Shown here piece by piece: positions 1 to 8,437 of a DNA stretch of 64,000 nucleotides (position 1 is the first letter of the stretch; each line of letters opens with the position of its first letter). This stretch comes from DATHKG01 sp035489435 (GTDB taxonomy: Bacteria > Bacteroidota > Bacteroidia > Chitinophagales > Chitinophagaceae), in assembly GCA_035489435.1 (NCBI GenBank), contig DATHKG010000096.1; one strand, given 5' to 3'. The translations under genes and the position numbers were made by a program. The notes beneath the pieces are model-generated. The model saw only the letters and a list, made by a program, of their open reading frames with translations, did no database searches and was not told where the DNA came from.

Positions 1-678
1 GGACTGCTTTTTCAAATCATGATTTCGCTGCTATTTGCAGTTATAGCTTTTGTCAGAAATCCAAAGCATCTCGGTAAACTTTTATTTACAGCGGCCGTTA
101 GTTATTTCGCGCTCATAATTCTACAACAGGTTGAATTTATAAATACAGCAACCGAAGCATTTTTATTAAGATTTGAGAACGCAAGCGCAGATGAAGGTGG
201 TTTACAGGGAACACTTGTAAACAGGTTCCTTATGGGGATGTTTGGTTCGGTGTTTAATACCGGTGATCTGCCCTTTTTTGGTTATGGACTAGGACTTGGT
301 ACAAATGTAGGCAGCCAGCTTACTACCGGCGACAGGCAATTCCTTATCGCAGAAGATGAGTGGCCAAGATTGATTGGTGAAATCGGTCCGTTGTTAGGTT
401 TACTGTTAATTGCAATCAGGCTTTCATTTGGATTCCAGGTTTTTATCGGCGCATTAAGGAAATTAAAAGCTGGAGATTATCTGCCATGGATGTTATTAAG
501 CTTTGGACTTTTGTTGATCGTTCAAGGTGGTTGGGCCCAGCCCACATCTCTCGGCTTTTGCACAATTGTTGCCGGAATGTTGGTAGCTGCTTTGCGGGAT
601 GAGAATGCTGAGACAGCATCTTTGTCTACAAATGAGGAGCCTGAACCCATTGGGAATTACAATTCCTTATATAAATAA
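1..678 (+). CDS. O-antigen polymerase/ligase-like membrane protein, C-terminal part
   Basis: The reading frame is open to the left edge of the window, so this is the C-terminal part of a longer gene; the first in-frame ATG at 19 is probably internal. About 225 residues are visible. They contain several hydrophobic segments and a periplasmic-looking stretch with the motif FGYGLGLGTN followed by an EDEWPRLIGEIG segment. That arrangement, a G-rich turn then an E/D-rich segment leading into a membrane helix, resembles the C-terminal half of Wzy / O-antigen ligase family proteins, which polymerise or ligate lipid-linked repeat units at the periplasmic face. The hydrophilic tail is rich in Glu, Asn and Ser. 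A GT4 gene begins 8 bases downstream, so the two are probably co-transcribed. The family assignment rests on topology and context, not on strong motifs. Confidence 0.6.
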   Translation, partial: GLLFQIMISLLFAVIAFVRNPKHLGKLLFTAAVSYFALIILQQVEFINTATEAFLLRFENASADEGGLQGTLVNRFLMGMFGSVFNTGDLPFFGYGLGLGTNVGSQLTTGDRQFLIAEDEWPRLIGEIGPLLGLLLIAIRLSFGFQVFIGALRKLKAGDYLPWMLLSFGLLLIVQGGWAQPTSLGFCTIVAGMLVAALRDENAETASLSTNEEPEPIGNYNSLYK

Positions 679-686
679 GCGCTGAT

Positions 687-1868
687 TTGAAAATTATATT
701 TTTTGCACATCCTGATTTCCTGGCTCATCAAAGTATGCCGCGATATGCCAAAATGCTTGCTGAAGGAATGACCGGTAAGGGTCACGACGTAGAAGTATGG
801 ACGGCAAAAAGCTTTTTTTATAAATTGTCACCAAACCGGAAGCTTAAGAAATGGATGGGTTATATTGACCAATACCTGCTATTCCCATTCACCATAAAAT
901 CCAGGATAAAATCAGTTCCCCAAAATACATTGTTTGTATTTACCGATCATGCTCTTGGGCCATGGGTGCCATTCGTTTCCGAAAGACATCATGTAATTCA
1001 CTGTCATGATTTCCTTGCACAACGTTCTGCATTGGGAGAAATAAATGAAAATAAAACAGGCTGGTCAGGAAAAAAGTACCAACAATATATCCGCAAAGGA
1101 TTTCAGAAAGGAAAACACTTTATTTCCATCTCGAAACAAACACAAGACGAACTGTCAAGATTTTTAATGGTACCGCCCGTATCATCACATATAGTCTATA
1201 ACGGCCTGAATCAAAAATTTGAAAGAGTTGAGAAAGCGCATGCACGTAAGGAATTTATCAAATCAGCCAGACTCGATATCAACGGTCGATATATCCTGCA
1301 TGTCGGGGGAAATCATTTCTATAAAAACAGGAAAGGTGTCATAGAAATCTATGATCAATGGCGTAAAACATCCCGGACACCAGCAGACCTTGTCTTAATA
1401 GGAGAAGCTCCCAACCAGGAATTGACTATGGCAGTTGAGTCATCGCCGTTCCGTTCATCTATTCATTTACTTATTGGTGTTGACGACAGATTATTGCGTA
1501 TTGCTTATCCAGGTGCAGATGTTTTACTTTTTCCATCAATCGCTGAAGGATTTGGCTGGCCGATAGCTGAAGCTATGGCATCTGGCACACCTGTTATCAC
1601 AACGGCTGAAGCACCAATGACAGAAGTTGCAGGTGATGCAGCTATCCTTATTCCGCGGCGGCCTTCTCAGCAAGCGATGGCAGATTCGTGGGCGAAGGCA
1701 GGATCAAAGGCTCTCGAAGAAATTCTTTCAATGCCCGGTGCTGAATATGAACAACTCGTTGAGAAGGGGCTAATAAATGCAAAAAGATTTGAGCCGCAGG
1801 CTATGATGAATCAGGTAGAGTCTATCTACAACCAGATTCTTAACGCTAACCAACCGGTAGCCAACTAA
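687..1868 (+). CDS. GT4-family glycosyltransferase
   Basis: A cytoplasmic retaining glycosyltransferase of the GT-B fold that probably adds one sugar to a lipid-linked repeat unit. The 393 residues are usual for the family. The C-terminal Rossmann half has a glycine-rich HVGGN turn near residue 206. The GT4 signature E-x7-E sits at E287 to E295 (PSIAEGFGWPIAE), followed by a MASGTPVI segment that usually contacts the nucleotide-sugar. The start is a TTG 8 bases after the previous stop; translation from there begins directly with the first beta strand (KIIFFAHPD), so I accept it. It lies between the polymerase-like gene and a second GT4 ten bases downstream. Donor and acceptor cannot be read from the sequence. 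Confidence 0.88.
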   Translation: MKIIFFAHPDFLAHQSMPRYAKMLAEGMTGKGHDVEVWTAKSFFYKLSPNRKLKKWMGYIDQYLLFPFTIKSRIKSVPQNTLFVFTDHALGPWVPFVSERHHVIHCHDFLAQRSALGEINENKTGWSGKKYQQYIRKGFQKGKHFISISKQTQDELSRFLMVPPVSSHIVYNGLNQKFERVEKAHARKEFIKSARLDINGRYILHVGGNHFYKNRKGVIEIYDQWRKTSRTPADLVLIGEAPNQELTMAVESSPFRSSIHLLIGVDDRLLRIAYPGADVLLFPSIAEGFGWPIAEAMASGTPVITTAEAPMTEVAGDAAILIPRRPSQQAMADSWAKAGSKALEEILSMPGAEYEQLVEKGLINAKRFEPQAMMNQVESIYNQILNANQPVAN

Positions 1869-1878
1869 AAATCCAGTT

Positions 1879-3093
1879 TTGAAAATTTTACACATAACAC
1901 ATAAAATGGATCCACTGATGGGTGGCGTTTCCCAGGCAGTGCGAACCATGGTCAGGTCACTTGTAGAAACAGGTGTTGATAATGAAATACTGAGCCTTGA
2001 TGAACCGCATTCTCTTCAACAGGAACCCGGATTTATGATTCATGAAATGGGTCCGGCCAAAGGTTTTTGGGCATATAATAAAAAACTGGGCCTGTGGTTA
2101 AACGAAAATATTTCAAGATTTGATGTCGTGATCGTTCATGGATTATGGTTATATTATGGATATGCTGTCCGCAAAGCCTTAGAACAAAGCAACCGCAAAA
2201 ATCTAAAACTCCTGGTAATGCCTCATGGTATGCTGGATCCATATTTCCAAAAAGCCAGGGGCCGGCGAATCAAAGCAATTAGAAATTCATTCTATTGGAG
2301 CATCATCGAACGCCACCTGATCAACAGTGCAGACGGATTATTATTTACCTGCGAGGAAGAAAAAGAACTGGCTAAGACTACTTTCAGTATGTATAAACCA
2401 AAAAAGGAATTGGTTATTGGACTTGGTGTAGACCAACCTCCCTTTTACGAAATCACTATGAAGGAAGCTTTTTACAGAAAGTGCCCTGAGATAGCAAGCA
2501 AACCTTATTTACTTTTTCTCAGCAGGATACATGAAAAGAAAGGAGTCGATCTTAGCTTAAAGGCATTTGAAAAAACATATTCACCGTTTGTTTCTACCGG
2601 TTCTCATACTATACCAATGTTGGTGATTGCCGGTCCCGGGATGGATACCGAATATGGTGCTTATATCAGGTCATTAGCTGACCAAAGCATAATGTCAAAG
2701 TTTATAGTGTTTCCTGGCATGTTAACCGGCCCTGCGAAATGGGGTGCATTTTATCATTGCGAAGCTTTTATGTTACCAAGTCACCAGGAAAATTTTGGGA
2801 TTGCTATCATTGAAGCGCTCGCATGTGGAAAACCGGTTATGATTTCAAACAAGGTAAATATCTGGCGCGAAATAGTAAAGGAAAAAGTTGGTTTTGTATC
2901 AACTGATGACGATGATGGCGCCATGAAAATGATGGATTTCTATCAGGATCTTTCAGCCGGGGATAAAATTCGTCTTAAGACAATCGCCACTACAGCCTAC
3001 CAACAAAATTTTTCAACTTCCGGCACCGCAGAAAAACTTGTCAATGTGATAAGTTCATTTTCTATTTCAACGCAACTAGAAGTTGCCGGATAG
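1879..3093 (+). CDS. GT4-family glycosyltransferase
   Basis: A second GT-B retaining glycosyltransferase of 404 residues. The N-terminus (KILHITHKMDPLMGGVSQAV) has the Gly-Gly loop after strand 1 typical of the acceptor-side domain. The C-terminal half carries LLFLSRIHEKKG near residue 215 and the E-x7-E motif at E304 to E312 (QENFGIAIIEALACGKP). The start is TTG, 10 bases after the preceding stop, suggesting translational coupling. It is followed after 42 bases by an acetyltransferase gene. A 15-base sequence at its 3' end is repeated just after the stop codon, so the last codons look recently duplicated. Sugar specificity is unknown. Confidence 0.88.
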   Translation: MKILHITHKMDPLMGGVSQAVRTMVRSLVETGVDNEILSLDEPHSLQQEPGFMIHEMGPAKGFWAYNKKLGLWLNENISRFDVVIVHGLWLYYGYAVRKALEQSNRKNLKLLVMPHGMLDPYFQKARGRRIKAIRNSFYWSIIERHLINSADGLLFTCEEEKELAKTTFSMYKPKKELVIGLGVDQPPFYEITMKEAFYRKCPEIASKPYLLFLSRIHEKKGVDLSLKAFEKTYSPFVSTGSHTIPMLVIAGPGMDTEYGAYIRSLADQSIMSKFIVFPGMLTGPAKWGAFYHCEAFMLPSHQENFGIAIIEALACGKPVMISNKVNIWREIVKEKVGFVSTDDDDGAMKMMDFYQDLSAGDKIRLKTIATTAYQQNFSTSGTAEKLVNVISSFSISTQLEVAG

Positions 3094-3114
3094 GCAATCA
3101 GAAGTTGCCGGATA
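3078..3114 (+). repeat. 15-bp direct repeat spanning a gene end
   Basis: AGAAGTTGCCGGATA occurs at 3078-3092 and again at 3100-3114, a 22-base offset. The first copy includes the end of the GT4 gene and its TAG stop; the second is in the intergenic gap. It looks like a short slipped-strand duplication that left the reading frame unharmed. Confidence 0.85.
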
Positions 3115-3135
3115 ATTAATGTTACAGAGTAAAAT

Positions 3136-3729
3136 ATGATTTACCAGGATCTTAGTTCATTCAAAGTGCCTGCCACATTCAGGGGCGGCTCAAAAGTAAA
3201 AGTGCAGCTATGGTGGATTGTCCAGGACACAATTTTTCGTTTGTCTCCGCAGGTATTATTCAAATGGCGGGCTTTTCTTTTAAGATTATTTGGGGCCCAA
3301 ATAGGTAAAAACGTAAATATCCGCCCTTCGGTAAAAGTGACTTATCCCTGGAAACTAACTGTTGGCGATAATACCTGGATCGGCGATGATTGTGTGTTGT
3401 ATAACCTTGGACAAATCACCATTGGCAATCATGTAGCACTTGCCCATAAAGTTTATGTAAACACGGGTGGTCATGAATACCACAAATCCACATTCGACAT
3501 CTTTCAAAAACCTGTTGTTATCGAAGACCAATGCTGGATCACAAATGATGTGTATATAGCACCAGGTGTAACTATAGGGAAAGGTTCGATTATTGCCGCC
3601 AGAAGCAGTGTTTTGAAAGACATGCCGGAAGGAAAAATTTGTGCTGGCACGCCGGCAAAACCAATAAAAGACCGTATTCCGCAGCAAGTCCAACATACAG
3701 TTATCATTAATGCCCAGCACATAGTTTAA
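3136..3729 (+). CDS. WcaF-like left-handed beta-helix acetyltransferase
   Basis: A putative O-acetyltransferase that uses acetyl-CoA to decorate a sugar of the exopolysaccharide. The 197 residues match the WcaF / putative colanic acid acetyltransferase family (about 180-200). From about residue 60 the protein shows hexapeptide repeats of the left-handed beta-helix type (VGDNTWIGDDC, ITIGNHVALAHK, VTIGKGSIIAARSSV). The loop NTGGHEYHK carries the likely catalytic histidine. The C-terminal CAGTPAKPIKDR is the standard ending of this superfamily. An N-terminal aromatic segment (residues 20-50, with LFKWRAFLLRLFGAQIG) is also typical of WcaF-like members. It sits 42 bases after a GT4 and 10 bases before an epimerase, so it is probably in the same operon. 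Confidence 0.88.
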   Translation: MIYQDLSSFKVPATFRGGSKVKVQLWWIVQDTIFRLSPQVLFKWRAFLLRLFGAQIGKNVNIRPSVKVTYPWKLTVGDNTWIGDDCVLYNLGQITIGNHVALAHKVYVNTGGHEYHKSTFDIFQKPVVIEDQCWITNDVYIAPGVTIGKGSIIAARSSVLKDMPEGKICAGTPAKPIKDRIPQQVQHTVIINAQHIV

Positions 3730-3739
3730 AAATTCAAAC

Positions 3740-4720
3740 ATGAAAAAAGTATTGATTACAGGCGGATCGGGATTTATAGGAACAAATCTTATCGACAGTC
3801 TTCGAAATGATGAATTTTTAATATTAAACATTGACTCAAAAAAACCGGTAATAGATGTTCATCTTTCGTATTGGCAAAATATCAATATCCTGGATTATCA
3901 AAAACTTGCTGAGTCAATAAAGTCTTTTGCACCGGATATAATCATACATCTTGCTGCTGTTACAGATCTGAACGGCACTGATCTTGAATACTACAAACCA
4001 AACATCGAAGGCACCCGGAATATCATCAGGATCGCGGCAGAATTACAGGATCTTAAAAGAGTAATATTTACTTCGTCGATGTATGTCTGTAAGCCAGGAT
4101 GGATACCCAAGGATTATGACAGTTATAAGCCCCACACAGTTTACGGTGAGAGCAAGGTTAAAGGTGAACAGATAGTTAAGGCTATCAAAAATGCCAGTTA
4201 CGAATGGACGATTATCAGGCCTACTTCTATATGGGGACCATGGTTTGACATTCCTTATATTGATTTTTTCAAAGTGGTGTATAGTAAGCGATATTTCGAT
4301 TTTGGCAAGGCATGCCGGAAAACCTATGGTTTCATTGGCAATACTGTTGCACAGATAAGAATCCTGATGGATGCAGACAATATAAATAAGAAAACATTTT
4401 ATCTCGGTGATGATCCGCCAATTCAAATTTCGGAATGGGCAAATGAAATTTCAGTGAACATGGGAAAAGGTAGAATAAGGAGAACACCTTATAACCTTTT
4501 AAAGGTTGCAGCAGTTGTAGGTGATACATTAAGCTTACTAAAAATAAAGTTTCCACTTACAAGCTTCAGGCTTAAAAACATGACAACTGACAATATACTT
4601 CCATTAAAAGATTTGTATGAAGTAACCGGCCAACCCGTTTACAGCAGGAAGGAAGGTATTCAGCAAACGCTTAACTGGCTTGAAAAGCATAAAGGGTATG
4701 AAATAAATAATCCTAATTAA
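3740..4720 (+). CDS. NAD-dependent epimerase/dehydratase (extended SDR)
   Basis: An extended short-chain dehydrogenase that probably acts on a nucleotide-activated sugar in the cytoplasm. The NAD-binding GGSGFIG is at residues 8-14, an acidic residue follows at the end of strand 2 (NIDSK), and the catalytic YGESK places Tyr135 and Lys139 with a preceding TSS at 111-113. The length of 326 is usual for sugar epimerases and reductases. The start is an ATG 10 bases after the acetyltransferase. The C-terminal half is less typical of GalE, so I do not assign a substrate; a 4-epimerase, dehydratase or 3-beta-HSD-like reductase are all possible. Confidence 0.85.
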   Translation: MKKVLITGGSGFIGTNLIDSLRNDEFLILNIDSKKPVIDVHLSYWQNINILDYQKLAESIKSFAPDIIIHLAAVTDLNGTDLEYYKPNIEGTRNIIRIAAELQDLKRVIFTSSMYVCKPGWIPKDYDSYKPHTVYGESKVKGEQIVKAIKNASYEWTIIRPTSIWGPWFDIPYIDFFKVVYSKRYFDFGKACRKTYGFIGNTVAQIRILMDADNINKKTFYLGDDPPIQISEWANEISVNMGKGRIRRTPYNLLKVAAVVGDTLSLLKIKFPLTSFRLKNMTTDNILPLKDLYEVTGQPVYSRKEGIQQTLNWLEKHKGYEINNPN

Positions 4721-4885
4721 CTAAATTTTACCCTTATTACAAATTAATAAGAGACTGATTCTTATACTGTTGAATTCACTATTCTCCGTTTGGGAAACCT
4801 TCATCTAACACACACTGAATTATGGCATAATCTTTTCTGCTGTATAGCGTTCATTATAGCCCTCAGGGGGCATCCAATCCATCCT

Positions 4886-7783
4886 ATGAAACCTATGCAG
4901 TCTCTTAATAATTTATTATTAATAGTGGTCGTACTACTATTTAATTTTCTACCAGGCGAATCGTCTGCTCATTCATCTTCCCGGGATACTATCCCATTTG
5001 CTTTCAACCTTGATACCACTGCCAGGACCAGCGCAGGAGTCTATAACACAGATGGTGTATTGTTAAGAACACTTTGGAACAATAAGACATATAATGAAGG
5101 GACCCATTCTTCGATGTGGGACAAAAAAAACGATGATGGCTTAGTCGTGGACGATAGCATAGTTGTTATTAAAGTCGTTTCAAATAATGTAAAATATAGC
5201 TGGGAAGGAATTATAGGCAATAATTCCGATAACATCTCAGGTAGCACCAAATATCACAACTTCGAAAGTATAACCAGTATGGCCGCCAGTGGTAACGATA
5301 TGTATGCGGCCTGTGACTATAACGAAGCTATGAATGCCCAGTTGCGTTTCAACATCAATGATCCAAATAAGAGTCTAAACGCTGCACCGAAAAAAACTTA
5401 TGGACAACAAACCAGCTTTGTAGCAACGGACGGGGTATCTGTTTATTGGGCTGGTTGTGATCCATTCGAACCAAAAAAGAATTTGAATTATGTATTTGCC
5501 ACCCAAGCCATCGGTCAAACCGAAAAAGCTTTTGGCGCAGGAGAAAGTTATAAAAGTACCTGGTTCTCAGTTTACAATAGTATCATTGATAAACTGAGAG
5601 ATGACAATGGCACCATTACCGGTTTAGCTGTCCAGAAAACAGGTAACCTTCTTTTTATTGCTCACGGCAAGCTGAATAAGCTTCATGTCGTTGATAAAAC
5701 AACAGGACAGCCGGTCAGACAGATAACGCTTGCTGATTGCGGACAGATTATAATTGACAAAGCGGGTAATTTATGGGTTCAGGCTGGCAAAACCGTTTCA
5801 AAATATTTAGTTGCTACGGATGGAACTATTCAACCCGCCGGAATATCCATAACAAATCTTCAAAACCCTTTGGCAATCGGAATCTCATTTGACAATACTA
5901 TTATAGCTGTTTGTGACGGAGGCAATAGTCAACAGGTTAAAGCCTTTAACACAGTTAACGGAGCCCTGGTCTGGACACTGGGACAAGCCGGTGGTTATGC
6001 AACAGATCCTTCAGTTAGTTATAACAAATTCTTTTTTGGGCAGGTTTCCGGTTCGAAGAAAACTTTCATTGCTTTCCAGGAAGATGGTTCATTCTGGGTC
6101 GGTGACACAGAAAATTTCAGATCATTGAGATATGATGCCGACAGGCAATTTTCAAAATCAATCATGTATATACCTAATTCAAGAAGTTGTTCGGTAGATC
6201 CTGCGAAGCCTTCAAGGGTGACCTCTGGTTATCTTGAATTTGAAGTGGACTATTCAAAAAAACTGGCACCTGGCAATTCATCCTGGAAGGTGGTTAAAAA
6301 CTGGTCTTATAGTGTTGATCATACAAAAGATGATGAATTTACAAGACTGATAAATACCACCACATTGAGTAATGGCAGAACCTATGCCTTTGTAAAAAGC
6401 AATATCGCCGGGAGAAAAGAAATAGTTGAGTTACCACCATCCGGCAATATCCGCTATACAGGTATCCTTGTGCAAACTTCCACTTCTTTATATCCGGATG
6501 GTAATCTTAAATGGGTAGATGATTTCAAACCCGGCGTTAGTACTATATGGTATATCCGGACCCTTACTGGTTTTGACGGAAATAATAATCCTGCATGGAA
6601 GCCTCAAAAAACACTCGCGCTTTCAACACCGGCAACCCTGGAAGATCCATTGTATCGCTTTACCGTAGAATGGGGATCCAACACTGCTCCTGTAACCTCA
6701 TCTGATTTATTGATAAGTTATGAAGGCGGGTCAGCTAATCCGGATTGGGCAAGTAAGAAATGGCATCTTGGAGCAATTAAACTTGGAACAAATAAATGGA
6801 TGTGGAAAACGGCTAAGGGAACGGCGAAGACTTACACTGGCAACTACCCTACTGATGGTTCATACGATATGGGAAATGGTGTAGAATATCCGGGTGGACC
6901 AATTCTGGTAAAAGATGAAAATATCTTCTGGAACTATCATGGAGAATTCTGGAAACAGAGCCAAACCAACAAATGGCAGCATGTAAATGACGATGGCCTT
7001 TTAATTGGAATTTTTGGGGTAACAGGACGTGACGTCGTGAATGGCAAGCAGGTGTGGGACCAGGAAGCTGTTCCCGAAATGGCAGGAAATTCGCTCACAG
7101 CCGGCATCACAAAAATTGGAGAAGATTATTACATTTATCATTGTGATGAGAGTCACCATGGTGGTGTACATCAATGGAAGGTTAGTAATCTTGCATCGGT
7201 TAAAAAAGAGATTATCACTGTAAACACCAAACTGGGTATCGTGCTCAGAAGAAATCGTATAATTGTGAAAGCGATTGAGAAAAACAACAAAGCACAAGTA
7301 TTCTTTTCTGTTGAAAGCCCTGATCAGGGAACCAATTACCGGTTGGAGAAATCTACAAATAATGTATCCTTTACTTCAGTTCTTACACCAGTTGGCGATT
7401 TGCGGACAGTCAACTTGTACAACGATAATCAAACAGTAACCGGCAAAAATTACTACAGGATCAGTTATAAAACAATGGAGGGGAAACCCTCGTATAGTGA
7501 CACCGCGGTTGTTAACATTAAAGATAAATATGCCAGGTTGGAAGTTGCGCCTAATCCTATTTCAGGAAACAATATTTCCCTGCAATTCAATGATACACCA
7601 GCCGGCAACTACCGCGTTAGCCTGATCAATACAAATCAACAACTGACCATGCAGAAAACCATTGTTCATTCAGGGAACACAGGTCATTATATAATCAGCG
7701 GTTTGTCTGCTTTACCAAAGGGCATATACCATATGATTGTTGAAGGCAATAGTTTTCTATTCCGAAAGCTGCTTCTGAATTAA
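4886..7783 (+). CDS. T9SS-exported beta-propeller-like surface protein
   Basis: A large secreted protein of unknown function, 965 residues from the ATG at 4886. A longer frame back to a TTG at 4790 exists, but its extra 32 residues put a second hydrophobic stretch before the signal peptide. The ATG start gives a clean signal (MKPMQSL, then a hydrophobic core LLLIVVVLLF). Residues about 25-110 resemble a FlgD-type Ig-like module (SAGVYNTDGVLLRTLW ending WDKKNDDG). Then come repeated strands with DKAGNLWVQAG and DGSFWVGD motifs, like NHL/beta-propeller blades. A fibronectin-III-like region and a C-terminal T9SS sorting domain (VAPNPISGNN ... KGIYHMIVEG) end the protein. It lies inside a polysaccharide cluster, so a glycan-binding or surface-anchored role is possible, but I see no catalytic motif. 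Confidence 0.75.
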   Translation: MKPMQSLNNLLLIVVVLLFNFLPGESSAHSSSRDTIPFAFNLDTTARTSAGVYNTDGVLLRTLWNNKTYNEGTHSSMWDKKNDDGLVVDDSIVVIKVVSNNVKYSWEGIIGNNSDNISGSTKYHNFESITSMAASGNDMYAACDYNEAMNAQLRFNINDPNKSLNAAPKKTYGQQTSFVATDGVSVYWAGCDPFEPKKNLNYVFATQAIGQTEKAFGAGESYKSTWFSVYNSIIDKLRDDNGTITGLAVQKTGNLLFIAHGKLNKLHVVDKTTGQPVRQITLADCGQIIIDKAGNLWVQAGKTVSKYLVATDGTIQPAGISITNLQNPLAIGISFDNTIIAVCDGGNSQQVKAFNTVNGALVWTLGQAGGYATDPSVSYNKFFFGQVSGSKKTFIAFQEDGSFWVGDTENFRSLRYDADRQFSKSIMYIPNSRSCSVDPAKPSRVTSGYLEFEVDYSKKLAPGNSSWKVVKNWSYSVDHTKDDEFTRLINTTTLSNGRTYAFVKSNIAGRKEIVELPPSGNIRYTGILVQTSTSLYPDGNLKWVDDFKPGVSTIWYIRTLTGFDGNNNPAWKPQKTLALSTPATLEDPLYRFTVEWGSNTAPVTSSDLLISYEGGSANPDWASKKWHLGAIKLGTNKWMWKTAKGTAKTYTGNYPTDGSYDMGNGVEYPGGPILVKDENIFWNYHGEFWKQSQTNKWQHVNDDGLLIGIFGVTGRDVVNGKQVWDQEAVPEMAGNSLTAGITKIGEDYYIYHCDESHHGGVHQWKVSNLASVKKEIITVNTKLGIVLRRNRIIVKAIEKNNKAQVFFSVESPDQGTNYRLEKSTNNVSFTSVLTPVGDLRTVNLYNDNQTVTGKNYYRISYKTMEGKPSYSDTAVVNIKDKYARLEVAPNPISGNNISLQFNDTPAGNYRVSLINTNQQLTMQKTIVHSGNTGHYIISGLSALPKGIYHMIVEGNSFLFRKLLLN

Positions 7784-7868
7784 CACAGTTCTTAAATAAA
7801 ACAGTTCTAAATTAACACTGCTCTAAATTAACACAGTTCTAAAATAAAACAGTTCTAAATTAACACTG
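7782..7868 (+). repeat. Direct repeat at a gene 3' end, 2 x 39 bp
   Basis: Two 39-base copies differing at one position lie at 7782-7820 and 7830-7868, a 48-base offset. Each is built of shorter related units containing the cores ACAGTTCTAAA and AACACTG. The array begins inside the stop codon of the preceding gene. It is too short and irregular for a CRISPR and looks like replication slippage. Confidence 0.85.
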
Positions 7869-8437
7869 AAAAACCACGATAAATTCAACATCAGATTGCA
7901 CTGCATTTTTACCAGAACCATATCCATAACATCTTAACACACCCACTTTAAAGTTTCTATTTTCCGGATTCGCTATATCGGCGATCCGGAAAATGATTTT
8001 TCCAATCCAGTTCCTAAACTGGATCGGTATTCAGGCTCATCGCCGGCTAATATTAGCTGCCTTCACCGCAACATCCCGATATCCGAAATTCCACCTTCAA
8101 GAATCCAATGGTTTTTAAATTCCAGGGCGCTTTATCGTTTATCCTATACAAAAATCAATTCAGTCTTCTATCCAATAAGAATAATCATTTCAACTGTGTA
8201 CCCGTGAATATTCAATTTCATTTCCCAATCCTATTTAAGATCTGAATTCCACCAACCGAACCTCATCCTACAACAAAAAATTCTGAACAATCTCAAATTC
8301 TGTTTCAGCATTGATTCCATGCGCTGATGGTTAACCAAGCTCTGATTCAAATTTTTCATTTCCCGATTAGCAAATCAGTTTAATTAAAGATTCGATTGCC
8401 TGCCATCCTTATTCGCAAATCGAAATCTTTAAGTTTT
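7869..8437. other. Gene-free stretch of about 570 bases
   Basis: Apart from the hairpin at 7959-8001, I find no ORF with a recognisable product, no RNA gene and no clear promoter here. All frames are broken by stops. It separates the T9SS protein gene from the next glycosyltransferase, so that gene probably has its own promoter here. Confidence 0.6.
7959..8001 (+). terminator. Probable rho-independent terminator
   Basis: An 11-base perfect stem, ATTTTCCGGAT at 7959-7969 pairing with ATCCGGAAAAT at 7984-7994, encloses a 14-base loop. A run of five T follows at 7997-8001. It lies about 175 bases after the T9SS protein and would end the transcript coming from the left. Confidence 0.6.

Noticed and set aside
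3355..3831. 158-codon - strand frame
   Set aside because: It lies fully across the acetyltransferase and epimerase start, both with clear family motifs, and its translation shows no known pattern.
4790..4885. N-terminal extension of the T9SS propeller-like protein
   Set aside because: It begins at TTG and would put a second hydrophobic stretch ahead of a good signal peptide; the ATG at 4886 is more likely.
7782..7868. Possible CRISPR-like array
   Set aside because: Units are short, unequal and directly joined, there are no unique spacers of constant length, and no cas genes are present.
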